Part shown: piece by piece, positions 28,162 through 36,085 of the stretch
Layout: the number at the start of each line of letters is the position of its first letter
Numbering within the stretch: the first letter of the stretch is position 1
Made by a program: the position numbers and the translations under genes
The notes under the pieces: model-generated
Told to the model about the DNA's origin: nothing
The model's input: the letters and a program-made list of their open reading frames with translations, nothing else
The model's database searches: none
NCBI RefSeq assembly: GCF_039539345.1
Contig: NZ_BAABCY010000078.1
Span: 99,814 to 163,813, forward strand
Direction: 5' to 3'
DNA from: Snuella lapsa
Lineage (GTDB): Bacteria > Bacteroidota > Bacteroidia > Flavobacteriales > Flavobacteriaceae
DNA: 64,000 bases

Positions 28162-29043
28162 CTATTCCTTAATTAGTTTTATCGTTTTTAATTTCTTGCC
28201 AGAATTTATTTCAGCAAAGTAAATACCCGATTTAAGCTCACTGGTATCTAGGCTGCCTTTAGTAGTTTTAATGTTTTCTTTACTAATTATCTGGCCTACA
28301 TGGTTGTAAATGGTTATAAAATTAATTTCAGTTTTTGCTGAAAAAAACAATTTGTCTTCCAAAGGGTTTGGGTAATAAGTTAACTCAATGAGCTCATTGT
28401 CTTTAGTATTTAGTAGGGCAGAAGTTAGAGATATGTCGTCTAAGCCAATGAAATCGCTAGAGCCATTTTGATAAGCTACTATTCGAAATCTAACGTACTG
28501 ATTTCCTGTAGGAATGTTTACAGTGAATTCTTCCCAAGTATCACCTGAAGAATTTGCATTGGATGGGCCTGGATTGGGGTCAATGTCTATATGAATATCG
28601 GGAGATGACCAATCTGAACCATTGTCAAAAACTAATTCGTAATAAATATAATCTGAAGAGTCATAACCTTTAAAGTTACACCAAAAACTAAAGTCAACCG
28701 AAATACCACCTATATTGATTGCATCAAAGGTAAGGATGTGCTCTGGACTTGAGTTACCTGTTTCTGATTCAGAATGTGGGTTGTCCAAGTCCCTGCCAGC
28801 AAAATAGAATGAGCCAGATCTAGCTCCGTCTAGACTACCTAAAGCTCCAGAGTAAATATCCCAAACATCTGTATCTGTATTAAGGTTGTAAAGTGGGATA
28901 TTGGTGCTGTAATTCCAATTGTCTGAACCAGAGCCTTCAAAACCTTGAAAAACTATTTGGGCAACTGTTGAATTGTAAATAGAAATGAAAAACATTAGAA
29001 CTACCATTTTGTATGGTTTCACTTGGGGGATTAAAAAATACAT
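28162..29043 (-). CDS. Secreted protein with T9SS type A C-terminal sorting domain
   Basis: 293 residues. The N-terminal signal peptide ends near STVAQ. The middle domain looks like a carbohydrate-binding/jelly-roll type beta sandwich (FDAINIGGISVDFSFWCNFKGYDSSDYIYYELVFDNG ... YVRFRIVAYQNGSSDFIGLDDISLT). The last ~75 residues are a type A T9SS sorting domain: LTYYPNPLEDKLFFSAKTEINFITIYNHVGQII...LDTSELKSGIYFAEINSGKKLKTIKLIKE. It is therefore exported to the surface or medium by the T9SS. No enzymatic motif recognised. An alternative start is at 29007. Confidence 0.75.
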   Translation of the reverse strand: MYFLIPQVKPYKMVVLMFFISIYNSTVAQIVFQGFEGSGSDNWNYSTNIPLYNLNTDTDVWDIYSGALGSLDGARSGSFYFAGRDLDNPHSESETGNSSPEHILTFDAINIGGISVDFSFWCNFKGYDSSDYIYYELVFDNGSDWSSPDIHIDIDPNPGPSNANSSGDTWEEFTVNIPTGNQYVRFRIVAYQNGSSDFIGLDDISLTSALLNTKDNELIELTYYPNPLEDKLFFSAKTEINFITIYNHVGQIISKENIKTTKGSLDTSELKSGIYFAEINSGKKLKTIKLIKE

Positions 29044-29123
29044 TCTTAAAATTGTTAGGGGATTATACCAAACAAAATTAGATAAGCTCTAAGGTTTTTG
29101 AAATACCTAAAATTGAGTAATTT

Positions 29124-29870
29124 TTAATGGTAAAAATGGAGGAATTTAGTAGCGTCTACAAGCGAATTAATTTTTAGTTTTTGTTTAATATTTCTCCAAT
29201 GTGTCCTAACAGTAAAGATAGAAATATTAAGTGTTTTGGCAATCGTATCTGCGTTATGCCCGTGAGCATATTTTAATAGTATTTCCTTTTCCCTTGTGGT
29301 TAACGATTGAAATTTGATAAGGTTCTTTGAATGGAAAGTATTGTTTGACTGGAACTTTTTAAATAACCTTAGTACATTTGAGGCATCCGTAGGAGCTTTT
29401 ATTTTTAATAGTATATTACCATCATCATCAGCACCTTCATAACTAACCTTGTACTCTTGGTTGCTTAAGGGACTAATGTCATTAATAAGCCAATCCATAG
29501 CTTCTTTTTTAGATACAAAATGGCGTGGCATCAAGGGGATGTTCAATCCGTCAAAGCTTTCAACAACACTTAAATGAGAGAACACGTCTTTGCTAACAAC
29601 GAAAGCAAATTTTTTAACACCAGTCGCAAAGCAGGGATGAACCACATGTTGTTCGGCCCATTTTTTTGTGCTTTCAGTCATTATAAAAGTGAAGTTTTTA
29701 TGCAACCATAAAGCTTTAGAGGCTTTATGCTTTTGTTGTATGGCTACAAACAAAAGCATTTCTTGTTTAAAAACGAAAACATTCTCTGGAGATTTAATCC
29801 AAGTTTGAATTGTTAAATTGTTGGACTCGTCAAAATAAACTTGGAGATAATCGGTTTGATGAATGATCAT
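29124..29870 (-). CDS. LuxR/GerE-type transcriptional regulator
   Basis: 248 residues. The C-terminal ~60 residues form a LuxR-type helix-turn-helix: LTTREKEILLKYAHGHNADTIAKTLNISIFTVRTHWRNIKQKL. The N-terminal ~180 residues show no receiver or autoinducer domain I recognise; the start (FDESNNLTIQTWIKSPENV) resembles the STAS-like/unnamed N-domains of flavobacterial orphan LuxR proteins. Target genes unknown; the neighbouring T9SS cargo gene on the same strand is 80 bp downstream. An IS3 element sits only ~106 bp upstream of its start. Confidence 0.8.
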   Translation of the reverse strand: MIIHQTDYLQVYFDESNNLTIQTWIKSPENVFVFKQEMLLFVAIQQKHKASKALWLHKNFTFIMTESTKKWAEQHVVHPCFATGVKKFAFVVSKDVFSHLSVVESFDGLNIPLMPRHFVSKKEAMDWLINDISPLSNQEYKVSYEGADDDGNILLKIKAPTDASNVLRLFKKFQSNNTFHSKNLIKFQSLTTREKEILLKYAHGHNADTIAKTLNISIFTVRTHWRNIKQKLKINSLVDATKFLHFYH

Positions 29871-30042
29871 AAATTAAGGAAGGTCTTTTTAAGGTAAATG
29901 TAAAAAGTTTATTTATAAAAATAAATACTCACTTTTAAGTATAAATCAAGAAAGTTAAATGATCTATAAAAGTAAGTGTAAGCTCCCCTTAAAACCGAAC
30001 TGTTTAAAAGTGTAAAAATAATATTAACTTTAAACAGTAATT

Positions 30043-30309
30043 ATGAGAAAAAGTAAATTCAGTCCTCAGCAAATAGCGAAGATTTTAAAAGAGTTCGATA
30101 ATGGGAAAAGTGTCGAACAGATAACGCGTGAACACGGTGTAAGCACTTCCGCCTTCTATAAATGGCGTGAGCGCTATGCTGGCATGAACGGTAAAGAACT
30201 CAAACGCATCAAAGAGTTGGAGGAAGAAAACCGCAAACTCAAACAGATGTATGCCAATCTGGCTCTGGACCACCAAATGGCCAAAGAGATCATCGAAAAA
30301 AAGCTTTAA
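30043..30309 (+). CDS. IS3-family transposase OrfA
   Basis: 88 residues: helix-turn-helix (FSPQQIAKILKEFDNGKSVEQITREHGVSTSAFYKWRERY) followed by a leucine-zipper-like coiled coil (ELKRIKELEEENRKLKQMYANLALDHQMAKEIIEKK). It binds the inverted repeats. The end of the gene contains A-AAA-AAG at 30297-30303, where -1 slippage would fuse it to OrfB to make the active transposase. Confidence 0.92.
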   Translation: MRKSKFSPQQIAKILKEFDNGKSVEQITREHGVSTSAFYKWRERYAGMNGKELKRIKELEEENRKLKQMYANLALDHQMAKEIIEKKL

Positions 30310-30383
30310 GGCCCTACCGTAAACGAGTAATAGCCCAAGAACTTATTCACTACGGTATCAGTAGGGCGTGCCGTGTTTTAAAT

Positions 30384-31172
30384 ATGAGTAAGAGTGTTTA
30401 CTATTACACGCCATTGCCTAAAGAGGATAAAGAGATAGAGCGAGCATTGCTCCAAAAGGCAGAGGAACATCCAGAAGAAGGGTTTTGGAAGGCTTTTGAC
30501 CGCTTAAAGGATGAAGGCAAGCCTTGGAACCACAAACGCGTTCACCGTGTATACAAAGCATTGGGATTACCGTTAAGGCGCAAAGCCAAGAAACGTTTAC
30601 CGGCAAGAATAAAAGAACCTTTAGATGTCCCGCAAGCTCTTAATTATACTTGGAGCATGGATTTTGTAACGGATGTACTTGAAAACAAAAGACGTTTTAG
30701 AGCTTTCAATGTTATTGATGATTATAACAGGGAGGCCCTGCATATAGAAATAGATTTTTCCTTGACCAGCAACCGTATCGTTTGGGTTCTGAACCATTTA
30801 GTAAACAAAAGAGGCAAGCCCCAAAAGATACGCATGGACAATGGGCCTGAGTTCATAGCAAATATCACATCTGTGTGGAGTGAAATCCATGGCATAACGT
30901 TTCAATACATACAACCAGGCAAACCAACCCAGAATGCCTTTATAGAACGCTTTAATGGTTCTTTCAGGAGGGGCGTACTCAATCGATATATTTTTGAGAC
31001 CATCGACCAAGTTCGAGAACAAACCCAATTATGGATGCACGATTACAACCATTATAGGCCTCATGATGCATTAGGAAAAATGTCCCCGATAAAATATGCA
31101 GAAGTTAATTGTAATGGAGTTAGCTCCATTACAATTAAAAACAATAACTTTATTGAAATTTTAGAAAATTAG
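30384..31172 (+). CDS. IS3-family transposase OrfB (DDE catalytic part)
   Basis: 262 residues from the first ATG; the frame is open upstream to the slippery site at 30303 (27 more codons: ALRPYRKRVIAQELI...), so the natural product is probably the OrfAB fusion. RNase H-fold integrase core with the DDE triad: D in WSMDFVTD, D in RMDNGPEF, E in FIERFNGSFR. The N-terminal part has the HTH_21-type region (EEGFWKAFDRLKDEGKPWNHKRVHRVYKALGL). Confidence 0.93.
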   Translation: MSKSVYYYTPLPKEDKEIERALLQKAEEHPEEGFWKAFDRLKDEGKPWNHKRVHRVYKALGLPLRRKAKKRLPARIKEPLDVPQALNYTWSMDFVTDVLENKRRFRAFNVIDDYNREALHIEIDFSLTSNRIVWVLNHLVNKRGKPQKIRMDNGPEFIANITSVWSEIHGITFQYIQPGKPTQNAFIERFNGSFRRGVLNRYIFETIDQVREQTQLWMHDYNHYRPHDALGKMSPIKYAEVNCNGVSSITIKNNNFIEILEN

Positions 31173-31427
31173 ACAGTTCTAATTTGGGTGAGCCTACATA
31201 AGGGTGTGTGCCTGTGGTTGGTTTGTGTTTTTCAATTAAATGTAAAAATGTGTAACAATCTTGTAAAAATAGCTACATATAATTGAGCGCTTTTTTTGAT
31301 CCTTAACTGATTTCTTCTGGGGTTTCCCGATAATAATCTTTTACATTTTAGTAACTAGATGAGTTAAAGAACAGGTTGTTCTATAACTACATCTGGTTAA
31401 TGCATATAATTTAAAAATTTTAAAATT

Positions 31428-31691
31428 ATGAGTTTTGGAGTTGTACAATCAGCAATAACTTCTATGAAAAATAATAGAAAACTATTGTCGAAAAGAAAAG
31501 AAAGTAAAGTATTAGATGGTAACTATGCTAATGTGGGATTAAAAGACTTTCCCAAAGCTACACCTGAAGCATTACAAAATTTAAAGGAAAAGTTGCAACG
31601 GGAGCAGAAGCAACGTACAGTTTTTAATACTGTTTTATTTGCAAGTATAGTTGTATTGGTAATGTTATTTGGTTTTTATTTTATGTCCTAA
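31428..31691 (+). CDS. Small membrane protein of unknown function
   Basis: 87 residues. Basic N-terminal half (SMKNNRKLLSKRKESK), a middle stretch GLKDFPKATPEALQNLKEKLQREQKQR and a single C-terminal transmembrane helix (TVFNTVLFASIVVLVMLFGFYFM). Topology suggests a tail-anchored protein with a cytoplasmic basic domain. I recognise no family; similar short proteins occur in flavobacteria. It stands alone 230 bp from the IS element and ends at a bidirectional terminator. Confidence 0.7.
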   Translation: MSFGVVQSAITSMKNNRKLLSKRKESKVLDGNYANVGLKDFPKATPEALQNLKEKLQREQKQRTVFNTVLFASIVVLVMLFGFYFMS

Positions 31692-31695
31692 AAAT

Positions 31696-31723
31696 AAAGC
31701 CGTTAAAGTAATTTAACGGCTTT
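31696..31723. terminator. Bidirectional terminator
   Basis: Perfect 12-bp stem AAAGCCGTTAAA / TTTAACGGCTTT with a 4-nt loop between the convergent small membrane protein gene and the aminotransferase gene. Confidence 0.8.
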
Positions 31724-31750
31724 CATTTATTCTATATGAACTTTAATTTG

Positions 31751-32938
31751 TTAGCTAAGTGCTTCTTTGATGCGTTTTATAGCTTCAATAATTTGTTCTT
31801 GAGAGGCAGCATAAGAGATACGGATACAATCCGGATTTCCAAAAGCTTCACCAGTAACAGTTGCAACATTGGCTGCTTCTAAAAGATATAAAGCAAAGTC
31901 TGACGCATTATTAATTAATTTGCCTCCAAATGTTTTGCCGAAGAATGCAGATACATTTGGAAAAACATAAAATGCACCATCTGGTACGTTTGTTTTAAAA
32001 CCTTCTATATCGTTCAATAAATCCAAAATAAGGTCGCGACGTACTTTAAACTCATCGACCATATATTTAATACGATCTGGTGATTCGTTAAGCGCTGTAA
32101 TGGTTGCACGTTGTGCAATACAATTGGTGCCTGAGGTAATCTGTCCTTGCATTTTGGTACAAGCCTTAGCAATCCACTCAGGAGCTCCAATATACCCAAT
32201 ACGCCATCCGGTCATAGCAAAAGCCTTTGCAACACCATTTACTGTAATGGTGCGGTCGTACATACTTGGTATGGCAGCAAAGCTAAAGTTTGGTGTTCCG
32301 TAATTAATGTGCTCGTATATTTCATCCGAAAGAATGTAAATATTTGGATGCTTCTCCAGCACTTTGGCTAAAGCACGGTATTCGGCTTCAGTGTAAATGG
32401 TGCCACTCGGGTTGTTGGGAGAGTTAAAAAATACCATCTTAGTTTTTGGTGTAATGGCAGCTTCCAACTGTTTCGGAGTAATCTTGAAATCGTTTTCAAT
32501 ACTTGAAGGGATTTCTTTGAAAGTAGCCTCGCACAAAATAGCAATGGCAGAATAACTTACCCAATATGGTGCAGGTAATAGCACTTCATCCCCAGGGTTT
32601 AAAAGCACCTGTGCTACATTGGCAATAGATTGTTTGGCACCAGTAGAAACAACAATTTGGTTTGGGGTATAGGATAAGTTGTTGTCGCGCTTAAATTTTA
32701 AGCAAATGGCTTCCTTAAGCTCACCATAACCATCTACGGGAGTATACGAGTTGTAATTTTCGTTTATGGCATTTACAGCGGCTTCTTTTATAAAGTCGGG
32801 CGTGTTAAAATCGGGTTCCCCCAAGCTTAAACCGATTATGTCTTTGCCTTCGGCTCTTAATTCCCTGGCTTTTGCGGCCATAGCCAATGTTGCAGAAGCA
32901 GGTATGCTGTTGATTCTGTTAGAAAGTAAATCCTTCAT
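31751..32938 (-). CDS. aspC: Pyridoxal-phosphate aminotransferase (aspartate aminotransferase type I)
   Basis: 395 residues, fold-type I PLP enzyme. GLSLGEPDFNTPDFI (substrate/N-arm), SPNNPSGTIY, SDEIYEHINYG and the Schiff-base lysine in NGVAKAFAMTGWRIGYIGAP are intact, with the substrate carboxylate-binding Arg region near IRISYAAS at the C-terminus. Most likely aspartate aminotransferase, though subgroup I-gamma enzymes vary in substrate. The desaturase gene ends 19 bp upstream on the same strand, so the two may be cotranscribed. Confidence 0.9.
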   Translation of the reverse strand: MKDLLSNRINSIPASATLAMAAKARELRAEGKDIIGLSLGEPDFNTPDFIKEAAVNAINENYNSYTPVDGYGELKEAICLKFKRDNNLSYTPNQIVVSTGAKQSIANVAQVLLNPGDEVLLPAPYWVSYSAIAILCEATFKEIPSSIENDFKITPKQLEAAITPKTKMVFFNSPNNPSGTIYTEAEYRALAKVLEKHPNIYILSDEIYEHINYGTPNFSFAAIPSMYDRTITVNGVAKAFAMTGWRIGYIGAPEWIAKACTKMQGQITSGTNCIAQRATITALNESPDRIKYMVDEFKVRRDLILDLLNDIEGFKTNVPDGAFYVFPNVSAFFGKTFGGKLINNASDFALYLLEAANVATVTGEAFGNPDCIRISYAASQEQIIEAIKRIKEALS

Positions 32939-32957
32939 TAGTGATTAAACTGTTAAA

Positions 32958-34058
32958 TTAGACTTGTAAGGCCGGTTTCATTCCCATTTCTTTTAAATGT
33001 TTAAAATGGGCAATGATTGCCTTACGTGTGGTTTTATATTCGTTATAAGGTAAGTTGAATTCTTTAGCTGTTTCCTTAACTATTTTAGAAATATTTGTGT
33101 AATGTATATGACTAATATGAGGAAAAATATGGTGTTCTACTTGGTGGTTTAAGCCTCCTGTAAACCAGTTAACTATTTTGTTTTTGGTACTAAAGTTAAC
33201 CGTAGTTTTTAATTGGTGAACAGCCCACGTGTTTTTCATGGTGCCGTCTTTTTCAGGAAGTGGCATTTCGGCGTCTTCCATAACATGTGCTAACTGAAAA
33301 ACAACACTTAAAATTAAACCAGCTGTATAATGCATAATAAAAAAGCCGATCAATATTTTCCACCAGGCAATGTCTAAAATGACCATGGGTAATACAATCC
33401 AAATAGCTAAATAAATAATTTTAGAAATAACCAGTTTACTCCAGTTCCATATAGGGTTTGGAAACTTGCCATATGATAATTTACGTTTCATATAACGGCT
33501 CATTTGTTGAAAATCTGTAGTAATGGCCCAATTAATTGTAAGCAAACCATAGAGTAATACAGAGTAGTAGTGTTGAAATTTATGATGCCAACGCCATTCA
33601 GAATGTTCTGAAAAACGTAAAATACGTCCGGCCTCTAAGTCTTCATCATGCCCATGAATATTTGTGTAGGTATGGTGTAAAACGTTATGTTGTACTTTCC
33701 AGTTGTATACATTACCAGCTAATATGTAAATACTGCTTCCCATTAATCGGTTAACCCATTCCTTGTTTGAAAAGGAACCATGGTTGCCATCGTGCATGAC
33801 ATTCATGCCAACACCAGCCATACCAACACCCATTACAATAGTGAGCAACAGTTGAGCCCAACCGGGAATGTTTAATGTTAAGATTAAAAAATAAGGTGTT
33901 AGGAATAACGAGAACATAACAATGGTTTTTATCCAAAGCTTCCAGTTCCCGGTACGTTTAATGTTATTGTCTTTAAAATAGTCGTTTACGCGTTTGTTGA
34001 GTGTTCTAAAAAATTTAGCAGAATCTGTTCTAGAAAATGAAAGTGCTTGTTTTGTCAT
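32958..34058 (-). CDS. Membrane fatty acid desaturase
   Basis: 366-residue integral membrane di-iron desaturase. The three histidine boxes are present: H89-DGN-H93, H124-NVL-HH129 and HQVEHH (305-310). The last has the Q-x-x-H-H form typical of front-end/linoleoyl-CoA-type desaturases rather than delta-9 enzymes. There is no cytochrome b5 domain. It probably adjusts membrane fluidity by unsaturating acyl chains. Regiospecificity cannot be read from sequence. A -7 box lies ~53 bp upstream. Confidence 0.9.
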   Translation of the reverse strand: MTKQALSFSRTDSAKFFRTLNKRVNDYFKDNNIKRTGNWKLWIKTIVMFSLFLTPYFLILTLNIPGWAQLLLTIVMGVGMAGVGMNVMHDGNHGSFSNKEWVNRLMGSSIYILAGNVYNWKVQHNVLHHTYTNIHGHDEDLEAGRILRFSEHSEWRWHHKFQHYYSVLLYGLLTINWAITTDFQQMSRYMKRKLSYGKFPNPIWNWSKLVISKIIYLAIWIVLPMVILDIAWWKILIGFFIMHYTAGLILSVVFQLAHVMEDAEMPLPEKDGTMKNTWAVHQLKTTVNFSTKNKIVNWFTGGLNHQVEHHIFPHISHIHYTNISKIVKETAKEFNLPYNEYKTTRKAIIAHFKHLKEMGMKPALQV

Positions 34059-34110
34059 TCTATTAATTTAAAATATGATAGGTGTTTAAATCCTATGCTC
34101 ATACCTGCCG

Positions 34111-34118
34111 CAAAGATA
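34111..34118 (-). promoter_or_regulatory. -7 promoter element of the desaturase gene
   Basis: Minus strand TATCTTTG, exact TAnnTTTG match, 53 bp from the ATG and back-to-back with the rsmG promoter. Confidence 0.5.
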
Positions 34119-34175
34119 GTTAATAAACAAATCTAACTTATAAATATTTTCATAAAAATATGGATATAAAAAGTA

Positions 34176-34183
34176 TATTTTTG
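34176..34183 (+). promoter_or_regulatory. -7 promoter element of rsmG
   Basis: TATTTTTG, exact TAnnTTTG match, 17 bp before the rsmG ATG; the -33 box is poor. Confidence 0.5.
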
Positions 34184-34200
34184 CATAAAATATCGCATTA

Positions 34201-34830
34201 ATGGAACTTATTTTAAAATATTTTACCAACCTAACAGAAGATCAGATATCCAAATTTGAAAAATTAGAATCGCTTTATCAAGACTGGAACTTGAAGATTA
34301 ATGTTGTGTCAAGGAAGGATATCGATGAACTTTACCTACGGCATGTTTTACATTCTCTTGGAATAGCAAAAGTGATGGGATTTAGTGATGGATCAAAAAT
34401 TTTAGATGTTGGGACTGGAGGTGGATTTCCAGGGATTCCATTGGCTATTTTATTCCCACAATGTTCCTTTCATTTGGTAGATAGTATCGCTAAAAAATTA
34501 AAAGTAGTAGATGAAGTGGTAGATGGCTTAGGACTAACTAATGTTAAAACCACACATAGTAGAGTAGAGGCCATCGACGATACTTACGATTTTATTGTAA
34601 GTCGAGCTGTGGCAATTATGCCTACGTTCGTGCATTGGGTAAAGGGTAAAATCGCTAAACCCCAGAATAATGATCTTAAAAATGGGATTTTGTATTTAAA
34701 AGGAGGCGATTTGTCTGAAGAGTTAAAAGACTATAAAACAACAACTATATATAACTTAAGCGATTGTTTTGATGAACCCTTTTTCGAAACTAAAAAGGTA
34801 GTGCACTTACCTTTAAAATATAGAGGTTAG
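34201..34830 (+). CDS. rsmG: 16S rRNA (guanine527-N7)-methyltransferase RsmG
   Basis: 209-residue SAM-dependent methyltransferase (GidB). Recognisable stretches are LYQDWNLKINVVSRKDIDELYLRHVLHSL, KILDVGTGGGFPGIPLAI (SAM motif I), FHLVDSIAKKLKVV and DFIVSRAVAIMPTFV. Length is usual. Convergent with the TPR gene, 4 bp apart. Confidence 0.95.
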   Translation: MELILKYFTNLTEDQISKFEKLESLYQDWNLKINVVSRKDIDELYLRHVLHSLGIAKVMGFSDGSKILDVGTGGGFPGIPLAILFPQCSFHLVDSIAKKLKVVDEVVDGLGLTNVKTTHSRVEAIDDTYDFIVSRAVAIMPTFVHWVKGKIAKPQNNDLKNGILYLKGGDLSEELKDYKTTTIYNLSDCFDEPFFETKKVVHLPLKYRG

Positions 34831-34834
34831 TGTA

Positions 34835-35794
34835 TTATTCGAGATCTTTAACACCATTGATAAAAAAGTAATATTGTTTTTGATACCAATAGCTGTCAGC
34901 ATAAAACTCCAAAGCCTTGGTGTTTTTTGTTTTTGCTGTTTTAGCTAATATTTTTTTTGCTTTTTCGAAGTTTAATTGTGCATTTGGTAAATCATTTAAT
35001 TTGTTATAGCCAATTGCCAATCCAATTAAAGCGTCAAAATCTGAAGAGTCAAAGGATGTGTTAATGGAAAAATCGGAAACGGCGTTGGCATATTGGGCCA
35101 AGTGTAAATTTGAGATCCCCCTGAAAAAATATGTAAAAGGGTTTTTTTTATCATGCCTTATCGATTTAGTAAAATCTGAGAGTGCTTGTTCATGATGATT
35201 TAATTCCATATAAAATAGCCCACGATCGAAGTAGGTTTCTGCATTTGGATAGATGAGAACAAGAAAACTATAATCCTTAAGTGCCATTTCATGTTTTTCT
35301 AATGCACTATATGAAGTTGCTCTTAACTTATAAGCTTTTGCATGGTACGGATCGGTTTCTATAACATTGTTTAAATCTTTAATGGCTCCGTAATAATCAT
35401 TTAAATCGTATTTGGATGTGGCAAGACTAAATAGCGCGTCAATAAAATCCGGATCAATATCTAAGGCTTTTTGGTAGTCCTGTTTAGCACCTTCGTAATC
35501 TTTTAGGCTATACCTGGAATTGCCGCGATTAAAATAAGTGTCGGCATCGGGTTTGTAAACTAGTATTTTAGAGTAATCTACTATGGCTCCAGAATAATCT
35601 CCTAAGTCATTTTTCGCAATACCTCTGTAAAAGTAGGCATTTAAGTTTTTGGGTTCAAGGTTTATAACTTGATTAAAAAGTTCTATTTTTTCGTTTAAAT
35701 CTGTTGCCCTTATCGCTTTCCTGTATAATTTGTTGGCTTGGGCATAGGTTAGTATTGGTGTAAGAATAAATAAGGTAAAAAGTTTGATTTTCAT
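34835..35794 (-). CDS. Periplasmic TPR-repeat protein
   Basis: 319 residues: signal peptide MKIKLFTLFILTPILTYA then ~8 tandem tetratricopeptide repeats (e.g. AYFYRGIAKNDLGDYSGAIVDYSKIL; YFNRGNSRYSLKDYEGAKQDYQKALDIDP). TPR arrays bind partner proteins; no catalytic part is present, so its partner is unknown. I take the start at 35794 because it gives a proper signal peptide; an ATG three codons upstream is possible. Confidence 0.8.
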   Translation of the reverse strand: MKIKLFTLFILTPILTYAQANKLYRKAIRATDLNEKIELFNQVINLEPKNLNAYFYRGIAKNDLGDYSGAIVDYSKILVYKPDADTYFNRGNSRYSLKDYEGAKQDYQKALDIDPDFIDALFSLATSKYDLNDYYGAIKDLNNVIETDPYHAKAYKLRATSYSALEKHEMALKDYSFLVLIYPNAETYFDRGLFYMELNHHEQALSDFTKSIRHDKKNPFTYFFRGISNLHLAQYANAVSDFSINTSFDSSDFDALIGLAIGYNKLNDLPNAQLNFEKAKKILAKTAKTKNTKALEFYADSYWYQKQYYFFINGVKDLE

Positions 35795-36025
35795 GATAAG
35801 CATTGAATTTCAAATTGAATTTTTTTAAAATAAAAGTAGTGTATTTTAAAGATACAGCAATTTTAAAGCCATTTTTTGTTTTTGTGATTAATTTTTCTGT
35901 TTTTCATAGAAAGAATAATCTTTCATGTTTGTGTTTTTTATCTGGAAAAAGGACTTTTTGTCGTGTTTTTGTGAGTTTTGTCTTGTTTTTTTAGTGTTTC
36001 GTCGGGTTTAAGTGAACTTAATTGT

Positions 36026-36033
36026 TATATTTG
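36026..36033 (+). promoter_or_regulatory. -7 promoter element upstream of the large T9SS protein
   Basis: TATATTTG, exact TAnnTTTG match, 52 bp before the ATG at 36086. No convincing -33 TTG at the right distance. Confidence 0.45.
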
Positions 36034-36085
36034 ATTAGTAAATTGTTATTTATTAGTTAATAATCCATCAATTGTCTCTCTATCT

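Larger units (their letters stand above)
29977..31198 (+). mobile_element. Complete IS3-family insertion sequence (IS407-like group)
   Basis: 1222 bp. The terminal inverted repeats begin TGTA(A/G)GCTC(C/A)CC and include a shared GAACTGT block (left end 29977-30011, right end 31164-31198). The flanks are an exact 4-bp target duplication TAAG (29973-29976 and 31199-31202). It carries orfA and orfB with an A AAA AAG slippery site between. All parts look intact, so it may be active. A 4-bp duplication and the orfA type suit the IS407 group. Confidence 0.93.
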
